A stretch of DNA of 64,000 nucleotides from Clostridium tyrobutyricum DSM 2637 = ATCC 25755 = JCM 11008 (GCF_000359585.1 NZ_APMH01000012.1:36446-100445); one strand, 5' to 3'. Counted from the first letter of the stretch, positions 27,219 through 37,480 are shown. The notes: generated from the sequence alone by a model not told the origin. Numbers and translations are program-made.

Positions 27219-28091
27219 TTACCCAAAAATATTTGCAAAAAAGCTTTTTATAGCATTTCCTATTTTAGAAAAGAAACCCTGTGCTTCTGGAGTTGACAGC
27301 TTATCCTTTAGTTGGTTGGTAACACCATTCAATTGACCCTGTATTTCTCCAAAGTTCAAATTCAAACCATTTATTTTGTTCATAACTGAAGTTATCTTAT
27401 TGATATCCCCGTCACTTAAATTTATATTATAGTTATTTGTCACATTTTCGACTATCTTTTTTACTCCTGCTTCAGTTTTTGGCTTATCTTGAACAACCTG
27501 TTTCTTAATGTCATTCATAAGCCCCGCCGCCTTGTCTTTTCCTATTTTGTCACCAATGTCTCCTGTAGTCATCAATTCATCATTTGCAACTTTTTTCTTG
27601 TTTTCATCAATTTTACTGCCTGAACTGCTGGTTTCATATCCTTTTAAAATTCCTGTAAGAGCTGCAGTACCTGATACGGTAAACGGAGCTGCCGCCTTTA
27701 CATTGGCATTCTTGACTCCTGCAGTAATCAATGCATTTTTTATCATACTGCTGCTTACCCATGATATATTGTGTGTAGATACATTTAATCCTCCACCTGT
27801 AGTTGGCTCTACATAAGCACAGGATATTGATTTTGTACCAATTTGATCGCTGCTGGCTACATCACTTAAATATTTTTTCTCTTCATCAATATTTACTTCT
27901 ATAACATCTGCATCCTGCCTGCTTACTCCAAAATACTTAAGCATGTCCTCTTTTTGACTGTTTGTAAGATTTCCTCCCAATGTAACAACTTTATAGGAAT
28001 CAGCATATACTCTATTTCCAGCTATGGATATTACTACAGTCAATATCATAAATACTGTCAACAGTTTACTTATACCCATCTTTAACTTCAT
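27219..28091 (-). CDS. DUF1002 family secreted protein
   Basis: 290 aa. Signal peptide (KLLTVFMILTVVISIAG, cleavage near VYADS), then the DUF1002 body with VVTLGGNLTNSQKEDMLKYFGV, SCAYVEPTTGGGLNV and AAPFTVSGTAALTGILKGYE. The family is found in Firmicutes and is uncharacterised; members are exported. ATG at 28091 preferred over TTG 28097 because AAAGGAG lies 8 nt from the ATG but 2 nt from the TTG. Confidence 0.88.
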   Translation of the reverse strand: MKLKMGISKLLTVFMILTVVISIAGNRVYADSYKVVTLGGNLTNSQKEDMLKYFGVSRQDADVIEVNIDEEKKYLSDVASSDQIGTKSISCAYVEPTTGGGLNVSTHNISWVSSSMIKNALITAGVKNANVKAAAPFTVSGTAALTGILKGYETSSSGSKIDENKKKVANDELMTTGDIGDKIGKDKAAGLMNDIKKQVVQDKPKTEAGVKKIVENVTNNYNINLSDGDINKITSVMNKINGLNLNFGEIQGQLNGVTNQLKDKLSTPEAQGFFSKIGNAIKSFFANIFG

Positions 28092-28284
28092 ATTCAAAAC
28101 TCCTTTTCTAATTTTAATATAATTATATCAGCATTTCCAATAATATAATATACTACATCTATCAGCAATAAAAGTATCAATTTATAAACAATATATAAAA
28201 TTTTTTATAATGTTAAAATAGATAAAATATGATAAAATATATTCTAATACTAAAATGATTAATATAGGAAGTGATAATTACAAT

Positions 28285-28755
28285 ATGTTTAAAAACATGA
28301 GAAAATCGGAAAGACAATTGGGCAATGATGAAATCAAGGATATATTGAATAGTGGTGAATATGGAATTTTGGCAACTACAGGAGAAAATAATTACTCATA
28401 TGCTATTCCCCTAAACTATGTATATTGGAATAACAGCATATATTTTCACTGTGCGTTTGAAGGAAATAAAATTGATAATATAAAAATCAACAATAAAGTT
28501 TGCTTTTGTGTAGTTGGAAAGGCAGAGATTATTCCAAATAAATTTACTACCAAGTATAAAAGTGCTGTAGCTTTTGGACAGGCATCTTCTATATCAGATG
28601 AAGATGAAAAGAAAAAGGTTTTATATGAATTTATTCAAAAGTATTCTCCCAAATTTGAAAAGGAAGGCAATATTTACATAGATAGGGCTGTTTCAAAGAC
28701 AAATATAATAAAAATATCTATTGATCATGTAACTGCAAAGGGAAGACTCAAATGA
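28285..28755 (+). CDS. Pyridoxamine 5'-phosphate oxidase-family (FMN-binding split barrel) protein
   Basis: 157 aa. Begins MRKSERQLGNDEIKDILNSGEYGILAT, the signature of the NimA-like flavin-binding group. Members reduce nitro compounds or bind FMN/heme; function here not established. IYFHCAFEGNKIDNI and NNKVCFCVVG are the family core. Start at MFKNMRKS with GGAAGTGAT upstream. Confidence 0.82.
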   Translation: MFKNMRKSERQLGNDEIKDILNSGEYGILATTGENNYSYAIPLNYVYWNNSIYFHCAFEGNKIDNIKINNKVCFCVVGKAEIIPNKFTTKYKSAVAFGQASSISDEDEKKKVLYEFIQKYSPKFEKEGNIYIDRAVSKTNIIKISIDHVTAKGRLK

Positions 28756-28780
28756 TCTTCCCAAACATTAACCGAACTAT

Positions 28781-30496
28781 TCAAATTTTAAACTTTTGAA
28801 TCATTATACTAAGATTCTCTGCCATTTCTGCCTGACCTTGTGCAGTTTCTGATATCTGTGTCATTCCCTGGGAAGCCTCATTAATACTGGATTTTATAAC
28901 TTCTACATTCTGTGAAGCATTCTGTGCTACTCCAGCTGTACTCTGTACTGCTTTGCTAACCTGACTTATGGTGTTTGTAATCTGTTGTGACATAGAAGAA
29001 ATATTTTCAGACATACTGCTTATAAAATCAGCATCATCATAATATTTATCTCCAATATTTTTGAAAGATTGAAGTTGTGAACTCACATCATCATTGATAA
29101 AATTCAATACATTTTTACTGCTCCTTGAAAGATTGCCAAATGCATCCTGAACTTTTGAAATAGTACCTTGTATTCCACTTACTGCTTGCTGTGACTGCTC
29201 TGCAAGTTTCCTAACTTCTCCTGCCACTACCTGAAATCCCTTTCCACTTTCACCTGCTCTTGAGGCCTCTATAGCGGCATTCAATGCTAAAAGATTAGTC
29301 TGTTCTGCAATTGACGCAATGGTATTGGCCATGACTTTTATTTCTTCAACTACTTTACCTTCTTCTATTGCCTTCAATATTGTTTCATTATTCTTATTGC
29401 TTAAATTTTTAATTTTTTCTATAGAATCTTTAACTTTTTCTTTTATCTCAATAGCACTAAGTTTGGTTGCTTGGGATTTATTATTTCCATCATCAGCCTT
29501 GTGGGAAAGTTCATTAACGCTGGAATCTACTTCCTGAATAGAGGCACTAATTTCTTCAGAAGAAGCACCACTTTCCTGAACATCCTCTGATATTGAAACT
29601 GTTGAACTGTTTATCTCCTCAAATTTTGAAGTAAGTTCTTCTACTGTAGAATAAAGTTCCTCACTGGCAGAACTCATATTCTGTGAATCATTTAAAATGT
29701 TTTTTACAAGTTGCTTTATGTTTTCCTGGGCTTTAACAAGTTCTTTTTTCGCCTTTCCAAATTCATCTTCCCTATCTATTTTATATTCGTGTGAAAAATC
29801 ATATTCTGATAAATTTTTTGATATCTCCACAATTTGCATTAATGACTTATTTATGTCTTTTGAGGTTAAAATTCCTATTCCTATTGCCAATAATATTCCT
29901 ATTGCCATGATGATGAGCATATTTACACTATTTTTATAATATACCGAATAATTATTTAAATAGGAGTTATTGGCAGCATTATCACTGATATTAATGAGTT
30001 TATTAATATTTTTATCCATACCTTCTATTATAGGATTTATTCTATTAACAAATATTGATTGTGCCTCAGCATATTTGCCACTTTGTGATAAATTTATTAC
30101 ACTTTGTCTAGCATTTCTATAAACATCAAGTTGTTTATTATAATTTATCCATAGATTCTTTTCTGCCTGGCTCTTGGATATCTTGTCAAATTGTGCACTG
30201 TATTTTTCATCATTAACTCTAGTATTATCCAGATCCTTTTTGATGTCGATTACTTGTGAAGTGTCTTTCTGATATGATAGTTTTAATAAATCCGTATTGC
30301 TTTGCATTAGATTTTCCTTGATATTTGATAATATGTATATGCCTTTAAAATTAGTATTGTACATACTTTTTGAATTAGTATTTACTGCCGTAAGCGCATA
30401 AATACTCATAACACTGACTAAGATAATTAGCAGTGACATTATTATAAAAGATAAAACAATTCTTATTCCAACCTTGACATTTTTCAAAAGATTCAT
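28781..30496 (-). CDS. Methyl-accepting chemotaxis protein
   Basis: 571 aa. TM1 residues 10-34, extracytoplasmic four-helix-bundle sensor domain 35-186, TM2 187-209, HAMP about 210-262, signalling domain 290-571 with the hairpin tip [19 protein letters not shown] near 390. Senses an unknown ligand and controls CheA. Start ATG with GGGGGGATAT. Its 3' end converges on the preceding plus-strand gene. Confidence 0.95.
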   Translation of the reverse strand: MNLLKNVKVGIRIVLSFIIMSLLIILVSVMSIYALTAVNTNSKSMYNTNFKGIYILSNIKENLMQSNTDLLKLSYQKDTSQVIDIKKDLDNTRVNDEKYSAQFDKISKSQAEKNLWINYNKQLDVYRNARQSVINLSQSGKYAEAQSIFVNRINPIIEGMDKNINKLINISDNAANNSYLNNYSVYYKNSVNMLIIMAIGILLAIGIGILTSKDINKSLMQIVEISKNLSEYDFSHEYKIDREDEFGKAKKELVKAQENIKQLVKNILNDSQNMSSASEELYSTVEELTSKFEEINSSTVSISEDVQESGASSEEISASIQEVDSSVNELSHKADDGNNKSQATKLSAIEIKEKVKDSIEKIKNLSNKNNETILKAIEEGKVVEEIKVMANTIASIAEQTNLLALNAAIEASRAGESGKGFQVVAGEVRKLAEQSQQAVSGIQGTISKVQDAFGNLSRSSKNVLNFINDDVSSQLQSFKNIGDKYYDDADFISSMSENISSMSQQITNTISQVSKAVQSTAGVAQNASQNVEVIKSSINEASQGMTQISETAQGQAEMAENLSIMIQKFKI

Positions 30497-30824
30497 TATA
30501 TCCCCCCATATTTAGTTTATAACTCTATATTTCTCACCTCTTCACCTAACAAACTTTTAATGCAATTATTCAAAGTTCAATTTGAAAAATCATTTATAAA
30601 ATAGTTTGAAAACCATTTAAACAACACATGCTATTATTGCTGATACAATAATTAATTTAATTAAGTATTTTTAATATCAGTGTATATTATATTGAGTTGT
30701 TTTACAAATTATTACATAAAAATGCTAAATATACCCTTTATGTTCATCTTTAGCAACATTATAGCATTTTAACAATGTAGAATCAATTATTATAATTGCA
30801 TTTTAAACTTAGGAGTGAAGAATA
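30497..30824. other. 328-bp intergenic region, divergent promoters
   Basis: Gene-free, AT-rich. Contains AAAATGCTA (30719-30727) paired with TAGCATTTT (30762-30770) around an inner GCTAAA/TTTAGC, giving two alternative hairpins ahead of the small regulator gene. No riboswitch class recognised. Confidence 0.45.
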
Positions 30825-31076
30825 TTGAAAATATATTGGTATGATGGAAATAAAAACATAGTTGGTTTAAGAGTCAAACAAGCTAGATTATCCCATAATC
30901 CTCCCTTAACTCAAGACAATCTATCCGCAAAACTGGAACTTATGAATATTAAACTTGATAGAATTTCCATATCAAGGATAGAATCTGGAAATAGATTCGT
31001 TGCAGATTATGAAATAGTAGGAATATCAAGAGCCCTTAATATAAGTTTGAACTGGCTTCTTCTAGGAGAAAACTAA
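30825..31076 (+). CDS. XRE-family helix-turn-helix regulator (small)
   Basis: 83 aa, almost only the DNA-binding domain: VGLRVKQARL, LTQDNLSAKLELM, ISISRIESGNRFVADYEIVGISRALNI. TTG start with AGGAGTGAAG. No sensor domain. It may regulate itself or the opposing 97-aa gene with which it shares the terminator zone. Confidence 0.85.
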   Translation: MKIYWYDGNKNIVGLRVKQARLSHNPPLTQDNLSAKLELMNIKLDRISISRIESGNRFVADYEIVGISRALNISLNWLLLGEN

Positions 31077-31096
31077 AAGAGCTCTAAGGAGCTCTT
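31077..31096 (-). terminator. Terminator between convergent small genes
   Basis: 8-bp stem AAGAGCTC/GAGCTCTT with loop TAAG; U-rich TTTTAGTTTT follows on the minus strand. Confidence 0.75.
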
Positions 31097-31105
31097 CCAA
31101 ACTAA

Positions 31106-31399
31106 TTATAGCTTCATATGTTTGATATTTTTAATTCCATTTATAATTTTAATAGAATCTTCAAAACCGGTTTTGTATATTTTTCCCATTGCAATATCTA
31201 ATTGTTCATCTAAAATATCTTCATATTTTATAAATAGATTTTGTTCTTCTGAATTTAACTTATTCATAATTTTATTTTCAATATTTCTTGATCTGATTTT
31301 TAATTCATTGTATTCTGCATTGTTTTTCAAATTCAATAAAATTTTACTTATTCTCCTTTCCATAAAATATTTAACAGTGTCTTCAAAATCCTTATCCAT
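31106..31399 (-). CDS. Small helical protein (DUF6809-like)
   Basis: 97 aa, entirely helical and charged: MERRISKILLNLKNN, LNSEEQNLFIKYEDILDEQL. The tail-end pattern (EEQNLFxxYED) resembles DUF6809 proteins of Clostridia, of unknown function. ATG with GGAGGT. The start region sits inside an 11-bp dyad. Confidence 0.7.
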   Translation of the reverse strand: MDKDFEDTVKYFMERRISKILLNLKNNAEYNELKIRSRNIENKIMNKLNSEEQNLFIKYEDILDEQLDIAMGKIYKTGFEDSIKIINGIKNIKHMKL

Positions 31400-31437
31400 A
31401 ACTATACCTCCAAATAATATTTTGAGGTATAGTTATA
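31400..31437 (-). promoter_or_regulatory. Dyad over -10/RBS of the 97-aa gene
   Basis: AACTATACCTC (31400-31410) and GAGGTATAGTT (31424-31434), perfect 11-bp arms, 13 nt apart; the first arm includes the gene's ribosome-binding site. Promoter TTGAAA-17-TATAAC (-10 at 31432-31437) would start transcription near 31425, inside the dyad, favouring a DNA operator over an RNA hairpin. Confidence 0.7.
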
Positions 31438-31490
31438 ACTCGTGCAGAATAAAGTTTCAAGTCTATTTTAACAATTTAAATATTTATTTT

Positions 31491-31523
31491 AAAAAAGCAT
31501 TTACATCTGCGTAAATGCTTTTT
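31491..31523. terminator. Terminator, likely of the 142-aa flavodoxin
   Basis: 13-bp stem AAAAAGCATTTAC/GTAAATGCTTTTT, loop ATCTGC, with A/T tails on both sides. Confidence 0.88.
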
Positions 31524-31558
31524 ATATAATATCTTAAACAATATCACAATATATGTTT

Positions 31559-31987
31559 TTAGCAGGAAGCCAATTCCTTACCTAAATTTTTGCATTCTTC
31601 TTCTGATTCACCTTCTGGTGCTTCATTTACTATAAGCCCATCATTCACCAAATTAGCACCATACCCTTCCATTCGTTCAACCCAGCTTCTCATCCATTCA
31701 CCATCACCCCATCCATAGGAACCAAATAAGGCAATTTTTTTACCTGAAACAGCCCCGGATATACTTTCAACAAAAGGTTCCATTTCAGACTCTTCAATAA
31801 CTTCTGCACCCATGGCTGGCGATCCAAGAGCTACAACATCTGCATCTTTTACATCAGCTTCACTTGCACTTGAAACATTTATAAGATTTACATCGGCTCC
31901 TTTTTCTTTAGCGCCCTCTGCAATTAAGTTAGCCATGGATTCTGTATTTCCTGTGCCTGTCCAATAAATTATATTTACTTTTGACAT
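31559..31987 (-). CDS. Flavodoxin (short chain, canonical)
   Basis: 142 aa. FMN phosphate loop WTGTGNTESM, second loop LGSPAMGAEVIEESEMEPF, third loop FGSYGWGDGEWM: a classical clostridial flavodoxin that can replace ferredoxin under iron limitation. ATG with GAGGTGA. Monocistronic. Confidence 0.95.
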   Translation of the reverse strand: MSKVNIIYWTGTGNTESMANLIAEGAKEKGADVNLINVSSASEADVKDADVVALGSPAMGAEVIEESEMEPFVESISGAVSGKKIALFGSYGWGDGEWMRSWVERMEGYGANLVNDGLIVNEAPEGESEEECKNLGKELASC

Positions 31988-32088
31988 ATATTAATCACCT
32001 CATTGATTTATTTGATAATGAATATCACTATCAAATAAATAATATAATTATTTCACATTTTTGTCAATACCATAACAAAGATTTATAT

Positions 32089-32121
32089 AAAAAAACCCTG
32101 CACAAATATATTTGCACAAGG
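32089..32121 (-). terminator. proBA terminator
   Basis: RNA stem with G-U pairs, CCTTGTGCAAA/TTTGTGCAGGG, loop UAUA, followed by seven U on the minus strand. Confidence 0.85.
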
Positions 32122-32144
32122 TAAATTTTCAATTAATGTAAATT

Positions 32145-33401
32145 CTATTGTCTTATCTGGCCACTGCCATAGATTATATATTTTCCCGTAGTCAATTCAT
32201 TTAATCCCATAGGCCCCCTGGCATGAAGTTTCTGGGTGCTTATGCCTATTTCGCCGCCAAAACCGAACTGTCCACCATCGGTAAATCTTGAAGATGCATT
32301 TACATAAACAGCTGCAGCATCCACTTCTTTTAAGAATCTCTCAGAGTTAGCATAACTATTTGTTACAATAACTTCAGAATGTCTTGTACCATATTTATAT
32401 ATATGATCCATAGCTTCATCTATAGAGGATACTACTTTTACTGCAAGAATTAGATCCAGATATTCAGTTGCCCAATCATCTTCAACTGCTGGAACTATTC
32501 CATCAACAATCTTCTGTGTAATGCTGCATCCTCTTATTTCAACACCAATATGCTTCAGTTTGTCACAGAGATGCGGCAGAAATTGTGCTGCTATGCCCTT
32601 GTGAACGAGAAGGGTCTCCATTGCATTGCACACTCCAGGCCTTTGAGTTTTAGCATTTATAATTATATCCTCGGCCATTTTAAAATCCGCATCTTCATCT
32701 ACATATACATGGCAATTTCCAAGCCCCGTTTCTATAACCGGTACTGTAGAGTTTTTGACTACATTCTTTATAAGTCCGGCTCCTCCTCTTGGTATTAGCA
32801 CATCTATATATTCATTTAATTTCATCATTACATTGACAGCTTCCCTGTCTGTAATATCTATAAGCTGTATTGATCCATCTTCAAGTCCCGCCTCAGAAGC
32901 AGCTTTTGATATTACGTTGTATATGGCCATATTTGAATTTATTGCTTCACTTCCACCTTTTAATATAACTGCATTTCCGGACTTTATACACAGAGCTGAT
33001 GCATCTACTGTAACATTAGGTCTTGCCTCATAAATTATTCCTATAACTCCAAGTGGGACCCTAGTCCTTCCTATCCTAAGACCATTTGGCCTCTTCCACA
33101 TTTTTGTAACTTCACCTATTGGATCTGGAAGTGCAGCAGTATCTTTCAAAGTTTTGGCCATACCTTCTATTCTTTCATCATTTAACATGAGTCTGTCGAT
33201 TAATGATGGTGATATACCCTTTTTTCTGGCATTTTCCACGTCCTTTTTATTTTCCTCTATTATATAGTTTCTATTTTTCAAGATAGCTTCACTCATATTT
33301 AGAAGAGCCTTGTTTTTAACTAAAGTACTTTCATAGGACAACTTTTTGGAAGCTTTTTTAGCAAGCCTGGATTTTCCTACAACATATTCTTTTATGTTCA
33401 A
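32145..33401 (-). CDS. proA: Gamma-glutamyl phosphate reductase
   Basis: 418 aa. Second step of proline synthesis, NADPH reduction of glutamyl 5-phosphate. ALDH-like fold with GVIGIIYEARPNVTVDA near residue 116, catalytic Cys in RPGVCNAMETLLVH near 255 and FGFGGEIGISTQKLHARGPMG near 380. TTG start with GGAGGGG 5 nt upstream; 15 nt after proB. Confidence 0.97.
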   Translation of the reverse strand: MNIKEYVVGKSRLAKKASKKLSYESTLVKNKALLNMSEAILKNRNYIIEENKKDVENARKKGISPSLIDRLMLNDERIEGMAKTLKDTAALPDPIGEVTKMWKRPNGLRIGRTRVPLGVIGIIYEARPNVTVDASALCIKSGNAVILKGGSEAINSNMAIYNVISKAASEAGLEDGSIQLIDITDREAVNVMMKLNEYIDVLIPRGGAGLIKNVVKNSTVPVIETGLGNCHVYVDEDADFKMAEDIIINAKTQRPGVCNAMETLLVHKGIAAQFLPHLCDKLKHIGVEIRGCSITQKIVDGIVPAVEDDWATEYLDLILAVKVVSSIDEAMDHIYKYGTRHSEVIVTNSYANSERFLKEVDAAAVYVNASSRFTDGGQFGFGGEIGISTQKLHARGPMGLNELTTGKYIIYGSGQIRQ

Positions 33402-33416
33402 ATATACCCCTCCATT

Positions 33417-34220
33417 TTATTGTGTTTTTGGCAGAAATAATGTTCCTACATTTTTAAAGCATATTATATCCCTGATTATATCGGGAGTTTCACCTTTTGC
33501 AATTACCATGGGCACTCCACCTGAGGTGGCAATTTTAGCAGCCCTTATTTTAGTTACCATTCCTCCTGTACCAAGCTGACTTCCAGCTCCTCCTGCACAA
33601 CTTTCTATCTCATCTGTTATTTGACTTACACAGTTTATCAAGACAGCATTGGGATTATCCTTAGGATTATCATTGTACAATCCATCTATATCTGAAAGAA
33701 GAATTAAAAGATCAGCGTCTATAAGGGATGACACCATTGCGGACAGTGTATCATTGTCTCCAAATTTAATCTCATCTACTATAATTGCATCATTTTCATT
33801 GACTATGGGTATAACACCTCTTTCAAGAAGTTCACAAAAGGTATTTTTTGCATTTGTAACTCTTTCTTCCTGAGTTATATCATCTTTTGTAATAAGTATC
33901 TGTGCCACAGTCTTTCCATATTCAGAAAAAAATTTTTCATATGTATTCATTAAAATTCCCTGTCCAACTGCAGCTGCCGCCTGACTTACCACAACATTTG
34001 TGGGTTTCTTTTTAAGTCCAAGTTTTCCTATGCCTGCACCTATCGCTGCTGATGTAACAAGTACAACTTCCAATCCTCTGTTATGTAAATCGGAAATCTG
34101 TCTTACAAGATGTTCTATCATATATAAATTTAAAAGTCCACTCTCGTAAGTGAGGGTTGAACTTCCAACTTTTATTACAACTCTTTTGACATTTTTTAAG
34201 TAGTGCTGTCTATTATTCAT
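33417..34220 (-). CDS. proB: Glutamate 5-kinase (no PUA domain)
   Basis: 267 aa. First step of proline synthesis. Amino-acid-kinase fold: [31 protein letters not shown] near 150 and [15 protein letters not shown] near 216. The C-terminal PUA domain of E. coli ProB (total 367 aa) is absent, as in many Firmicutes. Start ATG with AGGTG. First gene of proBA; proC diverges upstream. Confidence 0.96.
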   Translation of the reverse strand: MNNRQHYLKNVKRVVIKVGSSTLTYESGLLNLYMIEHLVRQISDLHNRGLEVVLVTSAAIGAGIGKLGLKKKPTNVVVSQAAAAVGQGILMNTYEKFFSEYGKTVAQILITKDDITQEERVTNAKNTFCELLERGVIPIVNENDAIIVDEIKFGDNDTLSAMVSSLIDADLLILLSDIDGLYNDNPKDNPNAVLINCVSQITDEIESCAGGAGSQLGTGGMVTKIRAAKIATSGGVPMVIAKGETPDIIRDIICFKNVGTLFLPKTQ

Positions 34221-34333
34221 ATATATATTTCACCTATTTTTTAATTTTTGATGTATAATTAAGTCTATGAGTTATACACCTGTTTTAAAAATTATATCAT
34301 AAAAATTCATAAGTTTTCAAGGAGTGTTGATTA

Positions 34334-35146
34334 ATGGACAAAAAACTTGGTTTAATCGGATGCGGAAATATGTCACAGGCTATTATAGGTGGAGTTGTAA
34401 GTTCAAAAACTCTTCTACCTGAAGATATCATTGTAAGCAATCCTTCGGAGTCCAAGCTAAAAGAAGCACATGACAAATACAAAATTGAAACAACTACAGA
34501 CAATATAGAAGTTGCAAAAGTTTCAGATACAATCATACTTGCTGTAAAGCCAAACAAATATCCAGAGGTAATTTCTGAAATAAAAGATTACATACGCAAA
34601 AATACAATAATAGCAACAATTGCTGCAGGAATATCTATAGGGAGAACAGAAGCTCTGTTTGAAAAAGAGGTAAAAATAGCAAGAGCAATGCCAAATACTC
34701 CTGCATTAGTTAAAGAAGCAATGACAGCACTTTGTTTTAACAAAACTATAAATGATGATGATATAAATAAAATTGTTGATATATTCAACAGTTGTGGTAA
34801 ATCTGAAATAGTTGATGAAAAACTAATAGATGCTGTAACAGGTGTAAGTGGTTCATCTCCAGCCTATGTGTACATGTTTATTGAAGCAATGGCGGATGCT
34901 GCAGTACTTCAAGGCATGCCAAGAAAAAGTGCATATAAATTTGCAGCACAGGCAGTGCTTGGATCTGCAAAAATGGTACTTGAGACAGGACTGCATCCAG
35001 GAGAATTAAAAGACAATGTATGTTCCCCTGGAGGAACTACAATTGATGCAGTACGTATACTGGAAAAGGATAATTTCAGATATGCAGTAATTGATGCAAT
35101 AAATACTTGTACTGAAAAATCAAAGCAAATGTCAAAAAACAATTAG
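34334..35146 (+). CDS. proC: Pyrroline-5-carboxylate reductase
   Basis: 270 aa. Last step of proline synthesis. NAD(P) motif LIGCGNMSQAIIGG, ARAMPNTPALVKEA near 116 and GVSGSSPAYVYMFIEAMADAA near 170. Divergent from proBA across a 113-bp promoter region, so the three genes can be controlled together. ATG with AGGAGTG. Confidence 0.97.
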   Translation: MDKKLGLIGCGNMSQAIIGGVVSSKTLLPEDIIVSNPSESKLKEAHDKYKIETTTDNIEVAKVSDTIILAVKPNKYPEVISEIKDYIRKNTIIATIAAGISIGRTEALFEKEVKIARAMPNTPALVKEAMTALCFNKTINDDDINKIVDIFNSCGKSEIVDEKLIDAVTGVSGSSPAYVYMFIEAMADAAVLQGMPRKSAYKFAAQAVLGSAKMVLETGLHPGELKDNVCSPGGTTIDAVRILEKDNFRYAVIDAINTCTEKSKQMSKNN

Positions 35147-35151
35147 TAAAT

Positions 35152-35184
35152 AAATAAGCATGGGATTAAATCCCATGCTTATTT
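35152..35184. terminator. Bidirectional terminator
   Basis: 14-bp stem AAATAAGCATGGGA/TCCCATGCTTATTT, loop TTAAA, between convergent proC and the transglutaminase-like gene; it overlaps the latter's stop codon. Confidence 0.93.
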
Positions 35185-36373
35185 ATTTTATTGTGGATTT
35201 TATATTTTTCTGCAAACTTACTATTTTAGAATAACTATAATCGGTACTGTTGCAGCTAGGATAATTTGATTCATTCCACTTATGATCTACTGAAAGTTGT
35301 TTGTCTGTTATATTAAAATATAAGTGGGAAAGTACATTTGTACCATTGTCAGTAACAGGATCATCCCATGTTGAATCCAAATTGTAGTATTTTCCCTGTA
35401 TTTTTACTATATTCCATGCATGTCCAATTAAGCCGCTTCCATTATTTGCCTGCCCTATAACCATAATGTTTTCTATGCCTGCTGCTTTAAGAAGCCTGTA
35501 CATTGCATCTGCATATCCCTGACATACTCCAACTCCATCTATCAAAATACCATAGGCATTATATGAATCATCAGGAATTCCTCCATTTTCATCTCTCTGG
35601 TCATATTTAGCATTGTTTACAACATAATCATGAAGTGCCAGTTCCTTTTGATAATCCTTCATACTGGAATTGGTAACACCATTTACTATATCCTGTACTT
35701 TTTTATTGAGTACATTATTCTTCTGTATGAGATTCTGCTTTGTATCACTGTATTTAAAATTTATAGTCATTTTAACTGGATTACTGTATTCAATAGTACC
35801 GGTAGCACTTTCATATCCCAATCTCAATTCAGGATAATCATTCATAATATTATTTATAACATTTAAATCATAACTTTTACTGTCATAATCTTGTATATTT
35901 AATACAAGCTGGCTTCTATAATCCTCCAGTGCATTTTTCAATATATTATAATAGTCATTATAACTATTTATGTTTATACAATTATCATTATCTATTGAAA
36001 AATTATATTTTACAGATTTATTTAATTTATTTCCATAGATATCTTTTAGATCATCAGACACATCCAATACATAATTTTGTCCATTCTTATATTGATCTTT
36101 TGCAGAAACGATAATAGTATTCTTGTCTTTCTCAGAAATATTAATATCTACATTTTTATCATCTTTGGTTTCATATACTTTAATATAATTGCTTGCATCA
36201 TTTATATCAACCGGTCTATTAAAAGTTATAGTCCATACTTTATCATCGCTAACTTTAGAAATAGCCCCGTTATTCCATAAACTAGAGTTACCCTCTGCGT
36301 AAACAGTTTGTCCTATGAAAATAAATAGAGCAGTAAAAAATATCAAATTTATATTGCGAATTTTTTTTAACAC
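35183..36373 (-). CDS. Secreted transglutaminase-like protein with Ig-like domain
   Basis: 396 aa. Signal peptide (ILFFTALFIFIGQTVYAEG region), then a bacterial Ig-like domain about residues 38-128 (WTITFNRPVDIND...GNKLNKSVKYNFSID), then a transglutaminase/protease core with Cys in GVGVCQGYADAM near 283, His in GHAWNIVKI near 316 and Asp in LDSTWDDP near 330: the full Cys-His-Asp triad. Likely cell-wall or extracellular peptidase or cross-linker. GTG start with AAGGAGG. Confidence 0.88.
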   Translation of the reverse strand: MLKKIRNINLIFFTALFIFIGQTVYAEGNSSLWNNGAISKVSDDKVWTITFNRPVDINDASNYIKVYETKDDKNVDINISEKDKNTIIVSAKDQYKNGQNYVLDVSDDLKDIYGNKLNKSVKYNFSIDNDNCININSYNDYYNILKNALEDYRSQLVLNIQDYDSKSYDLNVINNIMNDYPELRLGYESATGTIEYSNPVKMTINFKYSDTKQNLIQKNNVLNKKVQDIVNGVTNSSMKDYQKELALHDYVVNNAKYDQRDENGGIPDDSYNAYGILIDGVGVCQGYADAMYRLLKAAGIENIMVIGQANNGSGLIGHAWNIVKIQGKYYNLDSTWDDPVTDNGTNVLSHLYFNITDKQLSVDHKWNESNYPSCNSTDYSYSKIVSLQKNIKSTIK

Positions 36374-36420
36374 CTTAGTACCTCCTTTACTACCTTCTTG
36401 CAGACAATAAATTTCAGATA

Positions 36421-37296
36421 CTATTTATCCAGTAATTTATAGAGCACCTGGGTTCCACAGTCACCTTTATTTTCAGATAGAAGTTCATCATACAGTGATT
36501 TGGAAAGTTTAAGTGCCGGAGTCTCCAAATTCATATTTTTAGCCTCATCTAAAGCTATATTCATATCTTTTATAAAGTGCTTGACATAAAATCCGGGTTT
36601 AAAATCCCCTTTTATCATCCTTGGTGCCAGGTTACTTAAAGACCAGCTGCTTGCTCCACCAACTTCTATGCTTTTGAGTACTGTTTCAGGATCAAGACCT
36701 GATTTTTTAGCATATGCCATGGCTTCACATACTCCCATCATATTAGCTGCTATAGCTATCTGATTACACATCTTGGTATGCTGTCCTGAACCTGCCGGCC
36801 CCTGAAGCACTATATTTTTTCCCATTAGTTCAAAAATCGGCTTAACTTTTTCAAATACATTCCTGTCACCGCCTACCATAATTGACAGAGTGCCATTTTT
36901 AGCCCCTACATCACCACCTGATACTGGAGCATCAAGTGAATATAAACCTTTCTTCTTAGCTTCCTCATATATTTTCTTTGCCAATGATGGCTTGGATGTT
37001 GTCATATCTATTATTGTACTTCCACGTTTTGCATTATTGACTACTCCATTTTCACCAAGATAAGTTTCTTCCACATCTTTAGGATATCCAACTATGGAAA
37101 TTACTATATCTGATTCCCTGGCAAGTTCCTCAACACTATTCTTCCACCTGGCACCATTTTTCACAAGGTTATCAGCCTTTGACCTGGTTCTATTATATAC
37201 AAGCAGATTATATCCACCAGCTAATAGATTTGATGCCATGCTATTACCCATTACACCTGTTCCAATAAATCCTATAATTGCATTTTTATTTGACAT
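36421..37296 (-). CDS. Beta-hydroxyacid dehydrogenase (3-hydroxyisobutyrate/tartronate-semialdehyde reductase family)
   Basis: 291 aa. NAD(P) motif GFIGTGVMGNSMASNLL, substrate motif DAPVSGGDVGAKNGT near 121, catalytic Lys in GSGQHTKMCNQI near 172 and DMNIALDEA near 245. Reduces a semialdehyde or 2-hydroxyacid; succinate-semialdehyde and tartronate-semialdehyde reductases belong here and cannot be told apart by eye. ATG with AAGGTGGG. A repeat array lies just upstream. Confidence 0.88.
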   Translation of the reverse strand: MSNKNAIIGFIGTGVMGNSMASNLLAGGYNLLVYNRTRSKADNLVKNGARWKNSVEELARESDIVISIVGYPKDVEETYLGENGVVNNAKRGSTIIDMTTSKPSLAKKIYEEAKKKGLYSLDAPVSGGDVGAKNGTLSIMVGGDRNVFEKVKPIFELMGKNIVLQGPAGSGQHTKMCNQIAIAANMMGVCEAMAYAKKSGLDPETVLKSIEVGGASSWSLSNLAPRMIKGDFKPGFYVKHFIKDMNIALDEAKNMNLETPALKLSKSLYDELLSENKGDCGTQVLYKLLDK

Positions 37297-37313
37297 GTAA
37301 TCCCACCTTTATT

Positions 37314-37397
37314 AAAGTTCAAAGTTCAAATATCAAAGTTCAAATATTAAGGCTCAAATTTAGTTGATATTTGCTCTTTTAACCCTGCTCTTTATTT
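37314..37397. repeat. Heptad repeat array G
   Basis: AAAGTTC x2, AAATATC, AAAGTTC, AAATATT, AAGGCTC, AAATTTA, then inverted-sense units TTTGCTC and CCTGCTC TTTATTT. Lies upstream of the beta-hydroxyacid dehydrogenase start. Confidence 0.85.
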
Positions 37398-37480
37398 AAT
37401 TATACATAATGAAAAGGGAATTTTAAAGTAGTATTCAACTCAAATAGTACTCATTGATTAATATATGAGAAATTTGAGTT

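Noticed and set aside
30497..30824. c-di-GMP riboswitch ahead of the chemotaxis receptor
   Set aside because: No GEMM-I or GEMM-II core sequences are visible, only AT-rich DNA and a small hairpin.
34221..34333. T-box leader ahead of proBA
   Set aside because: The 113-bp gap is too short and lacks the T-box sequence and antiterminator.
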